A stretch of DNA of 5,877 nucleotides from an uncultured Clostridia bacterium (lineage in GTDB: Bacteria > Bacillota > Clostridia > Oscillospirales > Oscillospiraceae), in contig CAMGPO010000084.1 in assembly GCA_946060825.1 (NCBI GenBank), positions 1-5,877 of the forward strand, given 5' to 3'. The translations under genes were made by a program, and so were the position numbers. Of the stretch, positions 5,802-5,877 are shown in pieces. The notes beneath the pieces are model-generated. The model saw only the letters and a program-made list of their open reading frames with translations, did no database searches and was not told the origin of the DNA. Within the stretch, counting starts at the first letter, position 1. Each line of letters starts with the position of its first letter.

Positions 5802-5877
5802 ACAGATGAAGGATCTCCCGGATACCCCAGGCAACGCCGTCCTCGTCGTTGGAGCAGGTGACAAAATCGGCGGCGGA
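5800..5877 (-). CDS. C-terminal end of a Cof-type HAD-IIB phosphatase (partial)
   Basis: On the minus strand the window edge opens in frame with SAADFVTCSNDEDGVAWGIR, then EILHL and TAA. The pattern ADxVTxSNDEDGVAxxI is highly typical of the extreme C terminus of Cof-type HAD-superfamily sugar-phosphate or nucleotide-related phosphatases, where it forms part of the end of the core domain. Only 25 residues are visible, so the substrate and the catalytic DxD motif cannot be checked. It converges on lysR and shares its terminator. Confidence 0.75.
   Translation of the reverse strand, partial: SAADFVTCSNDEDGVAWGIREILHL

Noticed and set aside
4839..5864. A 341-codon minus-strand open frame covering lysR.
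   Set aside because: It is antisense to a complete LysR gene, runs through the strong terminator hairpin at 5771-5801, and shows no recognisable domain or start signal.

Overview
The window looks like chromosomal DNA of a GC-rich member of the Clostridia, most like gut Oscillospiraceae. This rests on strong GGAGG-type ribosome binding sites, sigma-A-like promoters, a Firmicutes-type ECF sigma/anti-sigma pair and the style of the proteins. The lineage is an inference from sequence style, not from a marker gene. Genes are closely packed. No RNA gene, insertion sequence, CRISPR array or phage gene was found, and no gap between genes exceeds about 150 bases.

Left end (1-891). Two divergent transcription units share a spacer of about 140 bases. 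A minus-strand gene has only its first six codons in the window, with a good ribosome binding site and promoter. A plus-strand gene encodes a 226-aa nucleosidase of the MTA/SAH nucleosidase (purine phosphorylase) superfamily. It has its own extended -10 promoter and ends at a hairpin shared with the converging sigma/anti-sigma unit.

Middle (892-2536, minus strand). A 163-aa ECF sigma factor overlaps by 14 bases a 370-aa membrane-anchored protein of the anti-sigma (sigma factor regulator) type. Just upstream of the sigma gene lies TGTAAC-N16-CGTT, which resembles an autoregulated ECF promoter. The pair probably forms a self-contained envelope-stress switch.

Right (2551-5802). A LysR-family regulator on the plus strand is divergent from a minus-strand two-gene operon. 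The operon encodes a CPA2-type cation:proton antiporter (477 aa, Asp-Asp motif, no RCK domain) and, 18 bases later, an MgtC/SapB-family membrane protein (240 aa) with a cytoplasmic ACT-like tail. The shared spacer holds a perfect 7-bp inverted repeat with T-N11-A geometry. It is centred about 65 bases upstream of the predicted antiporter start and overlaps the putative lysR -10 region, the classic layout for a LysR regulator that controls a divergent operon and itself. This ion-homeostasis module is the most interesting unit here.

Right edge. lysR ends at a strong hairpin terminator. The converging minus-strand gene beyond it, of which 25 C-terminal codons are visible, looks like a Cof-type HAD phosphatase.
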